Assembly (NCBI GenBank): GCA_047618565.1
Contig: JBLHKW010000014.1
Coordinates: 1-46,413 of the forward strand
Length of the DNA stretch: 46,413 nt
From: JBLHKW01 sp047618565
GTDB taxonomy: Bacteria; Planctomycetota; UBA1135; GCA-002686595
Direction of reading: 5' to 3'
Below, in pieces: positions 7,571-17,506 of this stretch. The number at the start of each line of letters is the position of its first letter. Position 1 is the stretch's first letter. The notes under the pieces are model-generated. The model had not been told where the DNA came from. It ran no database searches and saw only the letters and a program-made list of their open reading frames with translations. The translations under genes and the position numbers were made by a program.

Positions 7571-8503
7571 ATGAACGTATCCTTCCTGAGAACCGGTCCG
7601 ACGATGCTCGCGCCCATAAGTGCGCCGCGTGCTGCCAACCCCATCCGGGGTCTGCTCGGCGTGGAAGTCGAGGGCGGGGAAGGCCATGAGCACGACGCGG
7701 CCAGTGCACCCGGCTCGTCCATTCGCGCAGGGGATAGCGCTGCCTTCTCGAGCCTCAGCCTCGAAGCGCTCGCACAGGAGCAGGTCGCCTACGAGGCCGT
7801 CGCTGCGGTCATCGACGAGGCCGAGAACCCGGAGGACGCCGCGCAGAGCGCAGCCGCCGCCGAGGCTGCTGGGGCCGCTGGAGCCGCCGGGGGCACCGAA
7901 CAGCTGAGTACGGAGGAGCGCGCACAGGTACGTGAGCTCCAGGCGCGGGATTCCGAGGTGCGCGCGCACGAGACCGCACACGCCGCGGCCGCGGGCTCGC
8001 TGGCCAACGGAGGACCGAGCTACGAATACGAGCGTGGCCCGGACGGCCGCGACTACGCAGTCGGCGGCGAGGTCGGTATCTCGCTGCGCTCCGGATCGAC
8101 GCCCGAGGAGACCGTGGCCCTGGCCAACCAGGCACGGCGGGCGGCCCTCGCGCCCGCGAACCCGTCGGGTGCGGACCGCGCGGTCGCGGCCAAGGCCGGG
8201 CAGATGGCCGCCGGAGCGCGGGCCGAGATGAACGAACAGTCCGCGGACGACGTGGAATCCGCCTCGGGGGCCGCGCCGTCCAGCGCGACCGCAGAGAGTG
8301 CCACCGCGGGCAGCACGGACCACGCGCGCGAGGTCTCCGCGGCCAGCGCCACGGGCGTGGGGGCAGCAGCCGACCCGATGGTCGCCGCCTCAGGGACGAG
8401 CGACAGGCACTCGGCCCAGGCCGCCGCGCGCCGCAGCGAGGCCTACGCCAGCGTCGCGCGCTCGGTGTCGGGCAGCGGACTCTCCGACGCTCTGCTCGCC
8501 TGA
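7571..8503 (+). CDS. SprA-related putative metalloprotease (HETAH)
   Basis: 310 residues. The central part (about 120-215) matches the SprA-related family: LSTEERAQVRELQARDSEVRAHE-type helix, the zinc-protease-like HETAH at about residues 133-137, then GGPSYEYERGPDGRDYAVGGEVGI. In this family the HExxH is predicted, not proven, to be catalytic. The flanks (residues 1-115 and after 220) are Ala/Gly/Ser-rich and low in complexity. No signal peptide is clear. It stands alone between the repeat region and icd. The short Met-Asn-Val/Ile-Ser start resembles that of the unrelated protein at 26932, perhaps by chance. Confidence 0.75.
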   Translation: MNVSFLRTGPTMLAPISAPRAANPIRGLLGVEVEGGEGHEHDAASAPGSSIRAGDSAAFSSLSLEALAQEQVAYEAVAAVIDEAENPEDAAQSAAAAEAAGAAGAAGGTEQLSTEERAQVRELQARDSEVRAHETAHAAAAGSLANGGPSYEYERGPDGRDYAVGGEVGISLRSGSTPEETVALANQARRAALAPANPSGADRAVAAKAGQMAAGARAEMNEQSADDVESASGAAPSSATAESATAGSTDHAREVSAASATGVGAAADPMVAASGTSDRHSAQAAARRSEAYASVARSVSGSGLSDALLA

Positions 8504-8705
8504 GCCACGCCCGGGCTGCCGTCCGGGGAGCGTGAAATCGAGGCTTCGGCCCCACGAGTGGGCACCACCTCTGGCGTCGCAGCGGGGGCGCCCGTAACAT
8601 CGTCGCTTCCCTGTCCGTCGGACGGTTGTTCCCCAGGGACACCGATCGAGAGTACTTCAGGCGAGCGCAGCGCGCCGCTCACGCTCCAGCCCCCTCCCGA
8701 TAATC

Positions 8706-9923
8706 ATGGCCAAGATCCAAGTCCAGAACCCGGTCGTCGAGCTAGACGGCGACGAGATGACGCGCATCATCTGGTCTTTCATCAAGGAGCGCTTGATCCT
8801 GCCCTACCTGGACATCGATCTGAAGTACTTCGATCTGGGCATCCAGCACCGCGACGAGACCAACGATCAGGTCACGATCGATGCTGCGCATGCGATCCAG
8901 GAGTTCGGCGTCGGCGTCAAGTGCGCGACCATCACCCCGGATGAGGCGCGCGTCGAGGAATTCGGGCTGAAGGAGATGTGGCGATCGCCCAACGGGACGA
9001 TCCGCAACATTCTCGGTGGCACCGTATTCCGGGAGCCGATCCTGTGTGAAAACGTGCCGCGTCTGATTCCGGGCTGGAAGCACCCGATCGTGATCGGGCG
9101 TCACGCCTTCGGTGATCAGTATCGCGCGACGGACTTCCGCGTACCCGGCCCGGGCAAGCTCACGATGACCTTCACGCCCGAGGACGGCTCGAAGCCGACC
9201 GAGTACAACGTCTTCGACTTCAAGGAGTCCGGCGTGGCCATGGGCATGTACAACCTGGACGAGTCCATTCGGGGATTCGCTCGCGCGTGCCTCAACTACG
9301 GTCTGCTGCGCAAGTGGCCGGTCTACCTGTCCACCAAGAACACGATCCTCAAGGCCTACGACGGGCGCTTCAAGGACCTGTTTCAGGAGGTCTTCGACGC
9401 GGAGTTCGCCCCGGCTTTCGACGACACGGGCATCACCTACGAGCATCGCCTGATCGACGACATGGTCGCTGCTGCGCTCAAGTGGGACGGGCGCTTCGTC
9501 TGGGCCTGCAAGAACTACGACGGCGATGTGCAGTCGGATACGGTCGCGCAGGGCTTCGGTTCGCTGGGGCTGATGTCCTCCGTGCTGATGACGCCCGACG
9601 GCAAGACGGTCGAGGCCGAGGCTGCGCACGGCACGGTCACGCGTCACTACCGGCAGCACCAGCAGGGCAACGAGACGTCGACCAACCCGATCGCATCGAT
9701 CTTTGCCTGGACGCGCGGCCTCGCGCACCGCGCGAAGCTCGACGGCAACGACGAGCTGGCGCGCTTCTCGACCACCCTTGAAGAAGTGTGCGTCGACACG
9801 GTTCAGTCCGGGTCGATGACCAAGGACCTGGCACTGCTCGTCGGGCCGGAGCAGAAGTGGCTGACGACGCAGCAGTTCCTCTCCAAGCTGGACGAGGGAC
9901 TGGGCGCTCGGATGAACGCCTGA
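8706..9923 (+). CDS. icd: NADP-dependent isocitrate dehydrogenase (dimeric, eukaryote type)
   Basis: 405 residues, full length for the homodimeric type II family also found in mitochondria. It oxidises isocitrate to 2-oxoglutarate, making NADPH, in the TCA cycle. Visible landmarks are NPVVELDGDEMTRIIW at the start, SPNGTIRNILGGTVFREPI (substrate-phosphate region), DDMVAAALKWDGRFVWACKNYDGDVQSD (metal-binding aspartates) and EAEAAHGTVTRHYR (cofactor loop). The ATG has no Shine-Dalgarno sequence. The upstream 200 bases hold no gene. A hairpin at 9935 follows the stop. It heads a run with mdh and fumC. Confidence 0.97.
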   Translation: MAKIQVQNPVVELDGDEMTRIIWSFIKERLILPYLDIDLKYFDLGIQHRDETNDQVTIDAAHAIQEFGVGVKCATITPDEARVEEFGLKEMWRSPNGTIRNILGGTVFREPILCENVPRLIPGWKHPIVIGRHAFGDQYRATDFRVPGPGKLTMTFTPEDGSKPTEYNVFDFKESGVAMGMYNLDESIRGFARACLNYGLLRKWPVYLSTKNTILKAYDGRFKDLFQEVFDAEFAPAFDDTGITYEHRLIDDMVAAALKWDGRFVWACKNYDGDVQSDTVAQGFGSLGLMSSVLMTPDGKTVEAEAAHGTVTRHYRQHQQGNETSTNPIASIFAWTRGLAHRAKLDGNDELARFSTTLEEVCVDTVQSGSMTKDLALLVGPEQKWLTTQQFLSKLDEGLGARMNA

Positions 9924-9934
9924 CGGACCCCGGG

Positions 9935-9956
9935 GGCGGGCCATTCAGTGCCCGCC
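9935..9956 (+). terminator. Hairpin after icd
   Basis: GGCGGGC (9935-9941) pairs with GCCCGCC (9950-9956) around an 8-base loop, 12 bases after the icd stop. There is no T-run, so it could be a weak or factor-dependent terminator. Confidence 0.45.
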
Positions 9957-10024
9957 AGGGTGATGGACGCCCGGTTCTACGGATCGAGCCGGTGGAATTC
10001 CGAGCGGTCGGTCGATGGGGGCGT

Positions 10025-10525
10025 ATGGGCTTCTGGCAAAGAGTGGGCTTGGTGTGCGTCACGGCCACGGCCGTGACCGTCGGTGGGCGCGCGCTACGGG
10101 TCGCGATGGCCTCCGATGAGCAGCAGGTGCGCTGGGTCTTCGAGAAGTTGCAGCGTGGCTTCGATAACACGCGCCTGGGCCCCGTCATCCGTGGGTTCGA
10201 CGAGAACTACATGGACGAGAGCTCGGGTATGACGCGCGAGGACCTGCGCAGCACGCTGATCTATCTGTTCCTGAACGAGAAGGACCCCGAGACGAGGCGC
10301 TTCAGCCTGCGCATGGAGCTCGACTCCGATGCGCTGCAGGTCGAGGTCGCGGATGGGACCTACGCGCGCGTGCATGGCAGCGCGCGCTTCTTCGAGCTGC
10401 GAGGCGGCGTCGAGCGAGTCTTCTGGGATGCGCGCTTCCTGGCCGAACTCGTCGACAGTGCCACGGGCTGGCACATCGTGCACACGTCCGGGGTCAATGT
10501 GGCGGACCTGGAAGACCTGGACTGA
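10025..10525 (+). CDS. Small exported protein, NTF2/SnoaL-like fold suspected
   Basis: 166 residues from ATG 10025, with a G-rich stretch just upstream. A hydrophobic N-terminus (GFWQRVGLVCVTATAVTVGG) may be a signal anchor. The rest looks like a cone-shaped NTF2-like domain: two N-terminal helices (VRWVFEKLQRGFDNTRLGPVIRGF) with a DENYMDE segment, then alternating strands ending in RFLAELVDSATGWHIVHTSG. The open frame reaches back into icd in another frame, but that part is not protein-like. It lies between icd and mdh. Function unknown; the fold call is by pattern only. Confidence 0.65.
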   Translation: MGFWQRVGLVCVTATAVTVGGRALRVAMASDEQQVRWVFEKLQRGFDNTRLGPVIRGFDENYMDESSGMTREDLRSTLIYLFLNEKDPETRRFSLRMELDSDALQVEVADGTYARVHGSARFFELRGGVERVFWDARFLAELVDSATGWHIVHTSGVNVADLEDLD

Positions 10526-10611
10526 GTCGGGTCCGTCCCTACGGACAAGAAATCCTGCTGGATCTCCTCCGGCGCCACTAGAATACTCGGCATCCCTGAT
10601 GGATGGAGACC

Positions 10612-11565
10612 ATGCCGACTATCGAGCCCCGTAAGATCACCGTCGTTGGCGCAGGCTATGTTGGAGCTACTGCAGCTCACCTGTGCGCGCTCAAGAACCT
10701 GGCCTCGGAGATCGTCCTGATCGACGTGCTCGAGGGACGCCCGCAGGGCATCGCGCTGGACATGAACCAGTCCGCCGCGATCGAGGGCTTCTCGGCGCGC
10801 GTGATCGGCACCAACGATCCGATCGACACGGCGGATTCAGACCTGTTCATCGTGACGGCCGGGCGGCCGCGTACGCCGGGCATGAGTCGCTCTGACCTGC
10901 TGGAGGTGAACGGGCGCATCGTCTCGGACGTCGCACGGTACATCCGCGAGAAGTCTCCGGATGCGATCGTGATCGTCGTCACCAATCCGCTCGACAGCAT
11001 GGTCACCCTGATGCGTGCGAAGACCGGGTTTCCGGCGCGGCGCGTGATCGGAATGGCAGGCGTGCTCGACTCGGCGCGCTTCTGCTGGTTCCTGGCAGAG
11101 GCCTCGGGGACGGCGGTTCGCGACGTGGACGCGATGGTGCTCGGTGCGCACGGGGACTCGATGGTTCCGATGCCCGCCTACTGCACGCTCAACGGGATCA
11201 AGGCCGGTGACCTGCTGCCCGCGGAGGATGTGGACGCCATGGCGGACCGCACACGCAAGGGCGGCGCGGAGATCGTCGGACTCCTGAAGACCGGTAGCGC
11301 CTGGTACGCGCCCGCGTCCGCTTCGGTCGCGATGGCGGCGTCCATCCTTGGGGACGAGCAACGCATGCTGCCTTGTGCGTGCCTTCTCAACGGCGAGTTC
11401 GGTTTCGAGGGCATTTACATGGGTGTTCCTGCCGTGCTCGGACGCGCTGGTGTGGAGCGCATCGTCGAGGTCCCGCTGACCACCGAAGCGCGAATCTTGA
11501 TGCAGAAGACCGCCGGAGCCGTCGCCCAGGACAGCGACGCGATGCGCGATCTGGGTCTCCTGTAG
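10612..11565 (+). CDS. mdh: Malate dehydrogenase (LDH-like, NAD-dependent)
   Basis: 317 residues from ATG 10612; an in-frame ATG at 10603 is equally close, and the GGAG between them favours the later one. It interconverts malate and oxaloacetate in the TCA cycle. The Rossmann motif GAGYVGATAA is near the N-terminus, followed by LIDV, whose Asp indicates NAD. The mobile loop GRPRTPGMSR carries the arginines that make it a malate rather than lactate enzyme. NPLDSM and the catalytic histidine in GAHGDSMVP are intact. TAGAAT at 10579 is a possible -10 box. fumC follows after 140 bases. Confidence 0.95.
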   Translation: MPTIEPRKITVVGAGYVGATAAHLCALKNLASEIVLIDVLEGRPQGIALDMNQSAAIEGFSARVIGTNDPIDTADSDLFIVTAGRPRTPGMSRSDLLEVNGRIVSDVARYIREKSPDAIVIVVTNPLDSMVTLMRAKTGFPARRVIGMAGVLDSARFCWFLAEASGTAVRDVDAMVLGAHGDSMVPMPAYCTLNGIKAGDLLPAEDVDAMADRTRKGGAEIVGLLKTGSAWYAPASASVAMAASILGDEQRMLPCACLLNGEFGFEGIYMGVPAVLGRAGVERIVEVPLTTEARILMQKTAGAVAQDSDAMRDLGLL

Positions 11566-11705
11566 GGCACATCCGGCGGATTATGGCCAGCGGGCCGCGC
11601 AGCAGACTGCCGGCCTGTCGCATATTGCTCCAGTGGCTTGCCCTGGCGTGTCCGGGGCGGCAGACTCCCCGCGCTATTCGCTACCCCCATGACCCGCAAT
11701 ACACG

Positions 11706-13118
<1,413 letters not shown>

Positions 13119-13256
13119 TGCGGGCGTGGTTTGCGGGGCGGGCCATGCTGGCCTTGGCCGCCAGTCTCGCCCCCAAAAGCCGTTCCGTGGCCCCGCCGGG
13201 GGCTCTCGCGTCCCGCGCCGGCCATTTTTTGGCCGAAGTTTGCCCCCGAGGGGGAG

Positions 13257-13278
13257 ATCGGGGCTGGCGCGCCCCGAT
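13257..13278 (+). terminator. Hairpin between fumC and rpmH
   Basis: ATCGGGGC (13257-13264) pairs perfectly with GCCCCGAT (13271-13278) around TGGCGC. An earlier small palindrome, CGGCC-A-T6-GGCCG, lies at about 13219-13235. Both are in the 226-base gap between the fumC stop and rpmH. TACACT at 13288-13293 just after it could be the -10 box for rpmH. Confidence 0.45.
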
Positions 13279-13344
13279 TGGCCTCCTTACACTCTTCGGC
13301 TCGCATCCCCGAAACGGGCCCAGCAAGGCCCCACTCAGTCCATC

Positions 13345-13470
13345 ATGAAGATCAAGCTCCGCCTCAGCAAAATCAAGCGTCTGAAGAAGAACGGCTTCCG
13401 CTCGCGCCAGAAGACCGTCGGTGGTCGCAAGATCAACAAGCGTCAGCGCGCGCGCCACGGCGCCATCTAA
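13345..13470 (+). CDS. rpmH: Ribosomal protein bL34, divergent
   Basis: 41 residues, very basic. The region KRLKKNGFRSRQKTVGGRKI followed by NKRQRARHG aligns with the bL34 pattern (K-R-x-x-x-H-G-F-x-x-R-x-x-T-x-x-G-R-x-[VI]-[IL]-x-x-R-R-x-[KR]-G-R). The usual N-terminal MKRTYQPS and the C-terminal RL end are replaced. It forms part of the large ribosomal subunit. The usual neighbours (dnaA, rnpA, yidC) are absent; it stands between fumC and a broken ygiQ, flanked by hairpins. A different small basic protein cannot be ruled out, but the central match is good. Confidence 0.75.
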   Translation: MKIKLRLSKIKRLKKNGFRSRQKTVGGRKINKRQRARHGAI

Positions 13471-13482
13471 CACATTTCTCCG

Positions 13483-13500
13483 ACGGGCCTTTCGGCCCGT
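13483..13500 (+). terminator. Hairpin after rpmH
   Basis: ACGGGCC-TTTC-GGCCCGT is a perfect 7-base stem, 13 bases after the rpmH stop. A second, bulged G/C hairpin follows at about 13511-13533. There is no T-run. AAGGAGG at 13537-13543 then gives the ygiQ remnant a strong ribosome-binding site. Confidence 0.55.
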
Positions 13501-13549
13501 GACCGTTGGTCGCCCCGGCCCAGTCCGGGGGCGCTGAAGGAGGGGCCCG

Positions 13550-15393
13550 ATGAGCTCACCTTCGAAGCCGTCGGACACCGACGAAGTTCGCTTCCTGCCC
13601 CGCACGCGGGCGGAGATGGCGGAGCGTGGTTGGGATCAGCTCGACATCCTGCTCGTCACCGGGGACGGGTATATCGATCACCCGAGTTTCGGTGTCGCGG
13701 TGATCGGGCGTGTGCTTGAGGCGGCCGGATATCGAGTGGGTATCCTGGACGTACCCGAGATCGCGGACGACGGCGAGGCCGATGGCTGGACGCGTCTGCC
13801 TGCACCGCGCCTCGATCGCCTACACCAGCAAGGCCCGGCACCATTTCCCCGGCCTGCCCGTCATCCTGGGCGGCCTCGAAGCGGGTCCGCGCCGCTTCGC
13901 CTACTTGGATTACTGGGACGAGAAGCTGCGCCGCTCCGTGCTCGTGGATGCCAAGGCCGACCTGCGTGTGTGGGGCATGGGAGAGCGCCAGGTGCTCGAG
14001 ATCGCGAAGCGGCTCGATGCGGGTGAGGGGCTGCGCGATATTCGTGGCACCTGCGAACTGCGCAAGGCGGGGGACATTCCGGCCGATGCGCGCATGGTGC
14101 CGAGCTACGAGCAACTGGTCGAGGATCAGGACCTTCTGATCGAACTGTTCAACGCGGTGCGCGAGGAGAACTCCCGGAGCTCGCAGCACCTGGCTCAGGA
14201 ACACGCCGGACTCGTGCTGCTCCAGCATCCGCCCTCGGCGCCCGCGGCCCAGGACGAGGTCGATGGCTGGTTCGACCTCCCGTACCTGCGCGAGTGGCAC
14301 CCGGACCACACGGCAGCCGGCGGGATCGCCGCGCTGGAGCCCGTGCGCTGGAGTATCAACACCCTTCGCGGGTGCATGGCGGACTGCTCGTTCTGTTCGA
14401 TCACGTTCCACCAGGGGCGCACCATCCAGTCGCGCTCCGAGGATTCGATCCTGCGCGAAGCGGCCAAGATGTCCGCGCACCACGACTTCCGCGGAACGAT
14501 CACCGACGTGGGTGGGCCGACGGCGAACATGTACGGCCTGGGCTGCGAGCTGCTCGAGGCCGGCGAGGCTTGCCTGGATCGGGATTGCCTGACTCCGGAA
14601 CCGTGTCCCGCGCTCAAGGCTGGATACCCAGACGGAAGGCTACCAGCGCCTGCTGGGACTCGTGCGCGAGACACCGGGCGTCAAGCACACCTTCGTCAGC
14701 TCCGGTGTCCGTTACGACATGCTGCGCAAGAAGACCGGCGAGTTGCTGCCGTTGCATCACGACCTGGTGCGCAACCACGTATTCGGGCGCATGAAGCTCG
14801 CTCCTGAACATGCTGCGCCGGAAGTGCTGCGCATGATGAACAAGCCTACATTCGACGTGTACGAGGAGTACGAGGCGGACTACAAGTCCGAGTGCAAGGA
14901 ACTCGGTAAGGACCAGCACCTGGTCAACTACTTCATCGTCGGCCACCCGGGCACACGTCTCGAGGATGCCGTACTGCTCTTCGAGAAGCTGTTCGAGCGC
15001 AATTACTCACCGGAACAGGTGCAGGAGTTCCTGCCCCTGCCGATGACGCGCGCAAACGTCCAGTACGTGACGGGCCGGGACCCCATCAATGGCGAGGAGC
15101 TCGTCGTGGTGCGTGGTGCGTGGTGCGTGGTGCGTGGTGCGCGCGAGCGCGCGAGCGCCGCAAGCAAAAGGCCCTGGTGCGCTGGAAGGCACCCGAGAGC
15201 AAGCCCTTCGTGATCGAGGCCCTGCGCGAGCTCGGCGCACGGACCTGCTGGAGCGCTACCTGAAGCACCCCGCACTCAAGAACGTGAGCAACAAGGTCGG
15301 CCAGGTGACCCGATCCGCCAAGGCCGGTAACCGCAAGCGTCCGGTGCCGCAGTGCGTGAGCGACGATCTGGACACCTGCGGCCAACAAGACCC
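13550..15393 (+). pseudogene. ygiQ: YgiQ-family radical SAM protein, broken in four places
   Basis: Homology continues across three frames. 13550-~13793 reads the N-terminal YgiQ domain (YIDHPSFGVAVIGRVLEAAGYRVGI). The text then jumps to another frame at RASIAYTSKARHHFPGLPVILGG, with about 40 conserved residues missing, so a deletion not divisible by three. The radical SAM motif C-x3-C-x2-C (RGCMADCSFCSI) is intact. Near 14612 one extra base (AAGGCTGGATACC) shifts the frame before QTEGYQRLLGLVRETPGVKHTF. A heptamer repeat at 15106-15140 causes a third shift, and near 15237 a base is missing before TDLLERYLKHPALKNVSNKVGQVTRSAKA. The AAGGAGG ribosome site is still present. The 3' end reaches the converging PQQ gene. 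Confidence 0.85.
15106..15156. repeat. Tandem heptamer (GTGGTGC) x5 followed by octamer (GCGCGAGC) x2
   Basis: Five exact copies of GTGGTGC occupy 15106-15140, and two copies of GCGCGAGC occupy 15141-15156, inside the ygiQ remnant. A minimal ancestral text of one heptamer plus GCGAGCGCCGC would read LVVVRERRKQKAL. The extra 38 bases are 2 modulo 3, which is exactly the frame change seen across this point. Copy-number change by slippage would therefore move the reading frame. Confidence 0.8.
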
Positions 15394-16632
15394 CTATTCC
15401 TTGTCGGAGGTCTGGCGGTGGTCCCGTGCGACCAGGCTGCCCTTGCTGCTGCGGCAGTAGATGATGCCGTTGACCAGGATCGGCTTGGTCCAGTAGCTGG
15501 CGTCGTCATCGAAGACCTGCACGCGGGACAGCTCCTTGTACTGCTCGGCGGAGGCCTGGGCGATGATCAGCTCGCCCGTGGCGCCCATGGCAAGGATGCG
15601 GTCGCCGGCGCCCGTGACAGCGCCATTGCCGATGCCCCGCACGGACCATTTCGACTCTCCTTCGAGGTCGATGCACTTGAGCTCGGACTGGTCGAAGCCG
15701 TACAGGTGGTCACCCATGCGCACGCAGCCTGAGAACGAGTTGGCCATCTCACGGTTCTGCCAGACGGGGACCATCTCGCCATCACCGAAGGCGAGCAGCG
15801 CGCCGGCGGGGATGGTGCCCGAGGAAACGAAGATCGCGTCGTCGATCACGATCGGCGTGGCCGCGTTCACGCCGCGACCGGTGCCCGCGAACTCGTGGAA
15901 GTAGGCCTGCTCGCCGTCCTCGATCCGCACGATGCCGACGCCGCGCAGGTTCAATACGGCGATGAGCTGCTCGCCCTCGAACTCGAAAGGTGTGGCTGTA
16001 CCGTAGGCGTGTCCGTAGTCCTCGGACACCCACTGGACCTCGCCCGTCTTCTTATCGATCGAGATGACCCGGCCGCAGTTGATGATCAAGGCGTCGTCCA
16101 GCACGAGCGGGGCCGCGCTGAAGCCCCAGCGCGGGTACTCGAGCTCGTAGATGTTGTCTTCGGGCATCAGCATGGTGTGCCACTTGATGTCTCCGGACTC
16201 GCCGTCGAAGCAATAGAGGTTGCCCTCGCGGTTCAACGTGTAGACCACGTCGCCATCGATCGACGGCGTGTTGACCGTGCCGCCGGGATGGGCCAGGTCC
16301 CAGATCTTGCAGGGATAGCTCTGTGTCCAGCGTTCCTCGCCCGTCATCGCGTCCACACACCAGATGATGTCGACCCCGCCGTCCTTGTCATAGCCCATCG
16401 TGTAGAGCCGTCCGTCCTGTACCGCGACCGCCGAGTAGCCCATGCCCACGGGAAGTTCCCAGAGGTTGGCCTCCTGGCCTTCGGACGCCCAGGCCTTCTC
16501 GCGCGAGATGCCGTTGAGTTGCGGGCCGTCCCACTGGGGCCACGAGAAGTCGTCGCTCACGGATGGGGTCGACGGGAGTCCTGCAAGGGGGCCGAGCAGG
16601 GTGAGGAAGAGCGGAGCAGTGAGATTCAACAT
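15394..16632 (-). CDS. Exported PQQ-like beta-propeller protein
   Basis: 412 residues from ATG 16630-16632, with a signal peptide (LNLTAPLFLTLLGPLAGLPSTP). The body is made of propeller blades of the PQQ/BamB type: WPQWDGPQLNGIS at the start, then blades such as IIWCVDAMTGEERWTQSYP, VYTLNREGNLYCFDGESGDIKWHT, VISIDKKTGEVQWVSEDYGHAYGT and LKCIDLEGESKWSVRG. Such exported propellers are abundant in Planctomycetota; most have no proven function, and no PQQ-binding catalytic residues can be claimed. It follows the ABC importer genes on the same strand, with a 70-base gap. Its stop converges on the ygiQ remnant. Confidence 0.85.
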   Translation of the reverse strand: MLNLTAPLFLTLLGPLAGLPSTPSVSDDFSWPQWDGPQLNGISREKAWASEGQEANLWELPVGMGYSAVAVQDGRLYTMGYDKDGGVDIIWCVDAMTGEERWTQSYPCKIWDLAHPGGTVNTPSIDGDVVYTLNREGNLYCFDGESGDIKWHTMLMPEDNIYELEYPRWGFSAAPLVLDDALIINCGRVISIDKKTGEVQWVSEDYGHAYGTATPFEFEGEQLIAVLNLRGVGIVRIEDGEQAYFHEFAGTGRGVNAATPIVIDDAIFVSSGTIPAGALLAFGDGEMVPVWQNREMANSFSGCVRMGDHLYGFDQSELKCIDLEGESKWSVRGIGNGAVTGAGDRILAMGATGELIIAQASAEQYKELSRVQVFDDDASYWTKPILVNGIIYCRSSKGSLVARDHRQTSDKE

Positions 16633-16702
16633 GGCTTGCGGTCCTATCTGAGTGCAGGAGGCGGCGAGGAGTGCGTATCTTCCCTGATCCAGAGGTGTCG
16701 GG

Positions 16703-17506
16703 CTACAAGGATTGCCCGCGTCGCCAGGGAAGCGCGTAAGGCCGTGGTATGCCGCCGTCGATCCCCGGCCACTCACCGAAGCGCAGGGTGTTCCCGTAGA
16801 CCGGGGCGAGGACTTCGGGCCGCAGGACCTCCTCCGCGCTGCCCTGGGCCCTGATCGAGCCCTGGTCCATCAGGACAAGCCGCGTCGCGAACTGGCTGGC
16901 GAGGTTGAGGTCATGGGTCACGACGAGCACGCCATGGCCCGTGCGCACCTGATCCGCGATCAGCTCAAAGACGCTCAGCTGGTGGCCCGGGTCGAGGGAG
17001 TTGGTCGGTTCGTCGACCAGCAGCACCTCGGCTTCCTGGGCCAGGGCGCGCGCGATCATCACGCGCTGGCGTTGTCCGCCCGAGATCTCGGTCAGCAGAC
17101 GCTCGCCCTGGCCCGCCATATCCGCGGATGCGAGGGCGCGCTCGACCGTTGCGATGTCGTTCGCGTCGCAGCGGCGCCAGCGGTCGAGGTGCCCGTAGCG
17201 GCCGCCGAGCACGAAGTTGCGCAGGCTGATGGCGGGCACGGCGGAGAGCGATTGCGGGACCAGCGCGACCTTGCGCGCGCGTTCCCGTGCGGTGAATTGG
17301 TCGAGCCTGCGTCCATTGAGCTCGACGTGTCCGCTCTGTGGAGCGCTCACACCGGCGAGCAGGCGCAGCAGGGTCGACTTGCCCGAGCCGTTGGGCCCGA
17401 GGATGCAGACCAGTTCATCACCGCCGAGGTGCAGGTCCACGCCCGCTACCGCGCGCACGGGTCCCGGGTACTCGTAGTCGAGCGCGTGTGCGTTGAGGTC
17501 TACCAT
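16703..17506 (-). CDS. ABC importer ATPase, BtuD/FecE type
   Basis: 267 residues from ATG 17504-17506. Walker A GPNGSGKST, Q-loop VPQSLSA, signature SGGQRQR, Walker B VLLVDEPT and the H-loop VVTHD are all present. It energises the import of a siderophore, haem or cobalamin through the permease encoded just upstream, whose stop overlaps this start by 7 bases. The substrate-binding gene diverges at 18648. There is no TonB receptor nearby and no cobalamin riboswitch was recognised, so iron-siderophore versus B12 cannot be decided. Confidence 0.92.
   Translation of the reverse strand: MVDLNAHALDYEYPGPVRAVAGVDLHLGGDELVCILGPNGSGKSTLLRLLAGVSAPQSGHVELNGRRLDQFTARERARKVALVPQSLSAVPAISLRNFVLGGRYGHLDRWRRCDANDIATVERALASADMAGQGERLLTEISGGQRQRVMIARALAQEAEVLLVDEPTNSLDPGHQLSVFELIADQVRTGHGVLVVTHDLNLASQFATRLVLMDQGSIRAQGSAEEVLRPEVLAPVYGNTLRFGEWPGIDGGIPRPYALPWRRGQSL

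Noticed and set aside
7415..8323. 302-residue minus-strand open frame over the SprA-like gene
   Set aside because: Arg/Gly/Pro-rich shadow translation with no motif; the plus strand carries the conserved family core.
8742..9944. 400-residue minus-strand open frame opposite icd
   Set aside because: It is a shadow of icd in G+C-rich DNA; its translation has no family character, while the plus strand is a perfect isocitrate dehydrogenase.
11373..11705. N-terminal extension of FumC
   Set aside because: The frame lies in the mdh coding region out of phase, and fumarases start at the MSTRT-like position.
15106..15156. CRISPR-like repeat
   Set aside because: Units are 7 and 8 bases with no spacers; a simple tandem repeat inside a gene remnant.
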